NCBI GenBank assembly: GCA_033182465.1
Contig: CP137323.1
Coordinates: 2,294,001 to 2,358,000 of the forward strand
DNA from: Sanghuangporus weigelae
Taxonomy: Eukaryota > Basidiomycota > Agaricomycetes > Hymenochaetales > Hymenochaetaceae
DNA: 64,000 bases
Direction of reading: 5' to 3'
Below, one piece after another: positions 60,101-64,000 of this stretch. The notes beneath the pieces are model-generated. The model worked only from the letters and a program-made list of their open reading frames with translations. It had not been told where the DNA came from and did not search any database. Position 1 is the stretch's first letter; the number at the start of each line of letters is the position of its first letter. The translations under genes were made by a program, and so were the position numbers.

Positions 60101-61325
60101 GTGCATCAGGAACCCGCTGGATTCAAATTGCGCCATGTAATGATGGATAACGGAGATTGTGGTTAGTGATTTCAATTCTGTACTTCTCGACATCTTGTAG
60201 GCGCCATAGGTCTATTTATGTTCGCTATTTCCAATAATCAGGATGCCCAGTCAGAGGACTGAGTTGGATCAACATCCAATCCGGAAGAGTGCTGAGCTTA
60301 TCGTCATACGTCTAATGGAAGTCAGTTGGTCAGTGAAACGCCTTTAAATGAGCGGCGGAGTCGGTGGCGCTCGTGCCTCAACTTTGCTCCAGACTGCCAA
60401 TTAAACTCTTCGTATAAAGCATTTCTCTGGATACTCGTTGCGCATATGTATATTGAGCTTACTATCAAAGATGCGGACGAGTGTACCGAGGGCACAGAAA
60501 CATGCATCAGACTTCTTTCTTCCATGTGATGGTGGGTTAGAGTAGCGCTCTTCCATACTTCCCAGGGCGATAGATTCCGAGTATTTTTGGGCAAGAAATG
60601 CGCCGCTGTGCGACCGATCCATTCATTTTAGATACACGTCAATAATGGACACCACTGCACCGAAGAGGGCAGGATCTTCAAAAATACGAATGCCGCCACA
60701 GGTTGGTCACATGAGAAAGTTACATTCGCCCTCGTTCTCCTTGACTTTACACTCATGTATGTAATGCCAAAGCCACGTACGGCCACGAGTACGCCTTCCA
60801 TAACTCAATAGCGGAACAATGTCATATAACTTGCTCTGAGTGTAATTATGACGTTGATAATTCGCTATCTCGGTCCGGTTTGTGCACACACGAGTAAACG
60901 ACGCAGAGGATGTAGCCTCGTCTGGCGTAGGACAATAACAGTAAGTGGCGTTTCCCCAACCTGATCTTATCTAGAGTAGTTAGTTAACCGTACCAGTACC
61001 GTACCGTGCTTAAATGAATGTAAAATACAATAAATTGTGTTCATCAGCAGTCTCCATATATTCACAGACAAAGAAAGTACAATTAGTTTTGTTTCTGACT
61101 AAGCAATCACACTAGGAAGATATCTGGACTAAGACAAGAGAAGCGAACATATCGGCAAAAACGAGCGGCATGCATCCAATGTGTTCTGGAAAGAATCTTG
61201 ATTCTCCGACTTTTTTTGGCGAAAGTGTAGAGTAAGATGACGTCAGACATTGGAAGAGGAGTCATTGTCGATTTCAGGATCGTGCCGGAAGACTGGCATA
61301 GTAGAGTGTCGGTTGTCCGCGAACG
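57151..61325. other. About 4.2 kb without a recognisable gene
   Basis: Many short frames on both strands, none above about 95 codons before 61,237 and none with family motifs. A minus-strand frame at 59,659-59,372 (with MQLDSGEKTRQLNEQSSYSYSMNEYFQ followed by a GTGGAC donor-like site) could be an exon of an unidentified gene, but I cannot extend it convincingly. Confidence 0.4.
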
Positions 61326-63307
61326 TCATCGCACCTCGATCGTCATAGGAAAATTTACTGGCTGGGCTGGCAAGTGTTGTCGGGCTTGTGTCGTTACGCC
61401 ACTGAGGCAAATAGATATTAGAATGAGTGTTAAAAGACATCGGATACATGGTGAACCTGCCTTGGAAAGACTCCCAAGTGGAAATGTCATGCCCGATAAG
61501 CGTAAACTACCTTTGGCGGATGGTGACCTCGGCAGGTCTCGTCCAATCTGGGTGTTGAAAGTACTACAGTCTTGGCTTAGCCGCACTTGCGTAACCTCCG
61601 TTCTTGAACGGAGATTTGATCGGGAATTCAACCTTAGAAAACAGGAGGTCAGACTAGGTAAGTATCCGATATGGACACACATACATTGCAACTGTAGAGA
61701 AGTCAGTGTCATGAAGGCAATAAAAAACGACGTTACTGACGTAGAGTATTGACATGGAGCTTGCTAACGCTGAGATGGAATGGCATCCTGAAGAATACAT
61801 ATGTATCAACAAGTGCATCGCATGTAAATATTGAAAAAGGTACCAATAGATCTTCGCCGGGGCAGACACATAAGCAGTCAAGAAGCCGATCTGGGCAACA
61901 GCCACCAATACGCCGCGATTTATGGTGATAAACAGCAGGAATGTTATGATGGACTTCGTCCTGTGATGCATGATTAGGGTGAGAGACTCAGAGAAAAAAA
62001 ATAGGCTGACTGTTTGTATTCGGTTTTTCTAGACGCGAGGAAGAGACACATCGCAATCGTCGCCACGATATCGCATAATGCAGCTAGGCCGGTGTTGAGT
62101 CCAGCAAAAATCTAGAACCAAATTAAGTGAGAAATGGAACTCCGCTGCAATCAAAAATGGGCGACACATACCTTCATCCTATCATTTTGTAATGCAGATA
62201 TAAGTCTTTCAGTTCGGAATATCTGAAGAGTTGAAGCTAAAATAGACATAAAGGCTCAGGTGATTGTCAACGCTGCGGGTTTATGATATTTACCAATAGC
62301 AAAGCCTAGGAGTTAGAAGAAGAAGATAAGCGAACGGCCGCATAAATTGATTGATAAAGCAAAATCCTACCGAAAGCGGCGAAAGCCAATAGACTCTAGA
62401 ACACCGATAATCAGCGAATCTCACTCTACGACAGCAAGAGATAAAACTAACTATGGCGACAGGGATAACCCAGCGGACGTAATGATTGGTAGCTGGAAAT
62501 GCTCGTATGAGTTACTGCGACAGTCTCTTTAGCAGTCAGCTACGGACCAATAAGATGAATGCGACTAGCATAGAATAGTTGGGAGCTACATAGGTCGTTA
62601 GTAGCCACTTTGATCATAAGCGAACTGTACTTACAGAATGGTGACGATACCCGTCACCATGTATTCCGAAATATAAGGCCTTGAATTTTGTGAGCTCCAT
62701 GAACCGAGTCGCCAGTAAGATACACTAACTTCGTCATGTATAAAAGAGCGAAAGGGTTTCCAAAATTAATTATCTACAGGAAAATCTCAATATACTCGCA
62801 TCAAAAAGCTACGTGTTTCTTGACGTACCAGATAGTTGTGCAAGGATTGCGACGATAATGCCGTTGTCGTGAAATCAAGGGTGCTACGGAATTAAACGAT
62901 CTTATCAATTTGATGCGTAAACGTGGCAACAGAGAACGACGCACAGCATCAGTGCAACCTAGTAATTTGATCCAACCGTCAGCACGAGACTTATGGTTCA
63001 TTTATCCTGTAGACTCACAAAAAGCCTCAGCCTCGCGCTGTCACGATTGTGCATGTAGTAAAAGTACCCTTGAACGACAGAAACACCGAAGAGGCTGCGA
63101 AGCGAGAGAACAAAATTAGTCTTTTGTGATCTTTTGAAATTCGGCTAAATTGATCACTTACACTGTCGATACAACAAAGGCTGGAAACAGGTTGTACTTT
63201 TAGCCATTCTAGTACTCGGTTGAGTGTAGTACTGGCTCACCCCAAAAGATGACACCAAAGGTGCCGGATAAATCAAGATGGAGGGGCGGGGTCGCTGCGG
63301 TAGCCAT
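61326..63307 (-). CDS. DUF6534-type seven-helix membrane protein
   Basis: The gene is cut by about eleven introns, so no long frame reveals it. Reading through GT-AG junctions from ATG at 63,307 gives MATAATPPLHLDLSGTF..., then LFGVSVVQGYFYYMHNRD, LTLDFTTTALSSQSLHNYL, YMVTGIVTILSQLFYASRI, HYVRWVIPVAI, SLLAFAAFGFAIA, IFAGLNTGLAALCDIVATIAM, TKSIITFLLFITINRG, YLFQYLHAMHFKLHVN and TLLAMLNSRSNLR, ending with a hydrophilic tail and a stop at 61,326-61,328. This order of hydrophobic segments and the final 'VNTLLAMLNSR' match the Agaricomycete-specific DUF6534 family, which is very large and of unknown function. The junctions around 62,690-62,840 are the least certain. The tail is longer than is usual for the family. 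Confidence 0.8.
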
Positions 63308-64000
63308 TACAGAGCGGGGACGGGGACGGGGTTCGCTGAGACGTGAGGTAGGGGTCCAGGTCATATAGCGTTTGTAAAGGAACCTAAGGCATGCTTCTGT
63401 TTTCCACGTTACCTGAGTCCGCAGAGTGCCAGATAGTGCTACGGAATAATCGCACCATCCTCCGAGCTACACCAGGCTACACCATCGAAAGGAATTCATC
63501 AAGATCGGAAGCATAGAAGACACCCAAAAGCAGGCAGCATGCATCCGCTTTAACCTTACTGTGACCCATGTCCCTGCTCGGTACTGACCCGTCGGCATCA
63601 AACGTAAGCAAATATACTGATATGAGGGGATCTTCTTGATTATCAACCATCAAAGTTCGCGGAAACACCGAGGAATACGTCGGGTGGGAGATCTTTCCTC
63701 TGTTAGGTAGCAAACCCTACAGGGTCTGCTTTAGCAGATAAGGGTACGATTGAGATGGAGATAATATGGCTAGAAGCCATGCCGGCACGGGCTCTTGAAA
63801 TTTGACCAGATTCGTCGACAATGCTTAAATGCGGCGCTCGTTCTCTTACAGTGAGCAGGCTCCTCGTATCTGATATTTATAAATCCCACGATTGGCGAGA
63901 TGAATCTTCTCCTCTCGTCGAAGTCGTGCATTGCATCTTCCCCAAAGAAGCCAGGGCATTCAGCCGGAAGACGGAAGCTGTGGCACGCTCGCCTCATGCC
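63308..64000. other. Right end of window
   Basis: No gene I can support. Two minus-strand frames (63,713-63,477 and 63,997-63,770) lack recognisable features; either could be an exon of a gene running off the window. The first 150 bp probably hold the promoter of the DUF6534 gene. Confidence 0.4.

Noticed and set aside
60322-60622. Overlapping minus-strand frames considered as a P450 remnant
   Set aside because: The GRKKSDACF segment does not fit the haem-binding motif and no ExxR or I-helix motif is nearby.
61237-61752. 171-aa plus-strand frame
   Set aside because: It lies opposite the last exons of the DUF6534 gene, whose splice-consistent reading and family match are much stronger.

Overview
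The window looks like a fungal nuclear chromosome segment, most likely from a mushroom-forming basidiomycete (Agaricomycetes). The reasons are many very short introns (about 45-70 bp, mostly GT-AG), multi-exon genes, a DUF6534-type seven-helix membrane protein, a fungal P450, an MFS sugar transporter, and NACHT-WD40 receptor genes of the kind amplified in these fungi. No rRNA, tRNA or CRISPR was seen.

Layout. 1-2,000: eroded retroelement-like sequence. 2,290-43,870: a same-strand (minus) tandem array of NLR-like genes in units of about 7.3-8.6 kb. It holds five near full-length genes, here called A (7,357-12,539), B (15,184-20,446), C (22,489-27,735), D (29,801-35,020) and E (38,320-43,493), flanked by two relic copies (about 2,290-2,560 and 43,680-43,870). 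Each gene has nine exons at matching places and encodes about 1,600 residues: a C2-like domain, a helical region, a NACHT NTPase, then 14 WD40 repeats and a conserved tail. A-D read open throughout; E has an in-frame stop in its C2 exon. A palindrome (ACACGAGGATAACTCGTGT in gene A) sits just upstream of a TATA box in front of the copies. The left relic's upstream region carries two 1.5-kb TG...CA elements in opposite orientation with a flipped spacer between them. A 698-bp TIR element lies between genes A and B.

44,491-64,000 is ordinary dispersed gene space: a ManC-type mannose-1-phosphate guanylyltransferase (-), a small coiled-coil ORF abutting it (-), a penta-EF-hand protein (-), an MFS sugar transporter (+), a 399-bp Tc1/mariner-like MITE, a cytochrome P450 (+), about 4 kb with nothing recognised, and a DUF6534 membrane protein (-).

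The main biological story is the NLR array. Its members share a promoter motif, keep exactly 14 blades, differ mainly at a few recurrent positions of each blade, and are mosaics: the 5' part groups A with B and C with D, while the NACHT-WD40 part groups A with C and E, and B with D, and E ends with a D-like tail. This is what one expects of a recombining, diversifying recognition-receptor family (heterokaryon incompatibility or immunity type). The function is inferred from family resemblance and was not shown here.
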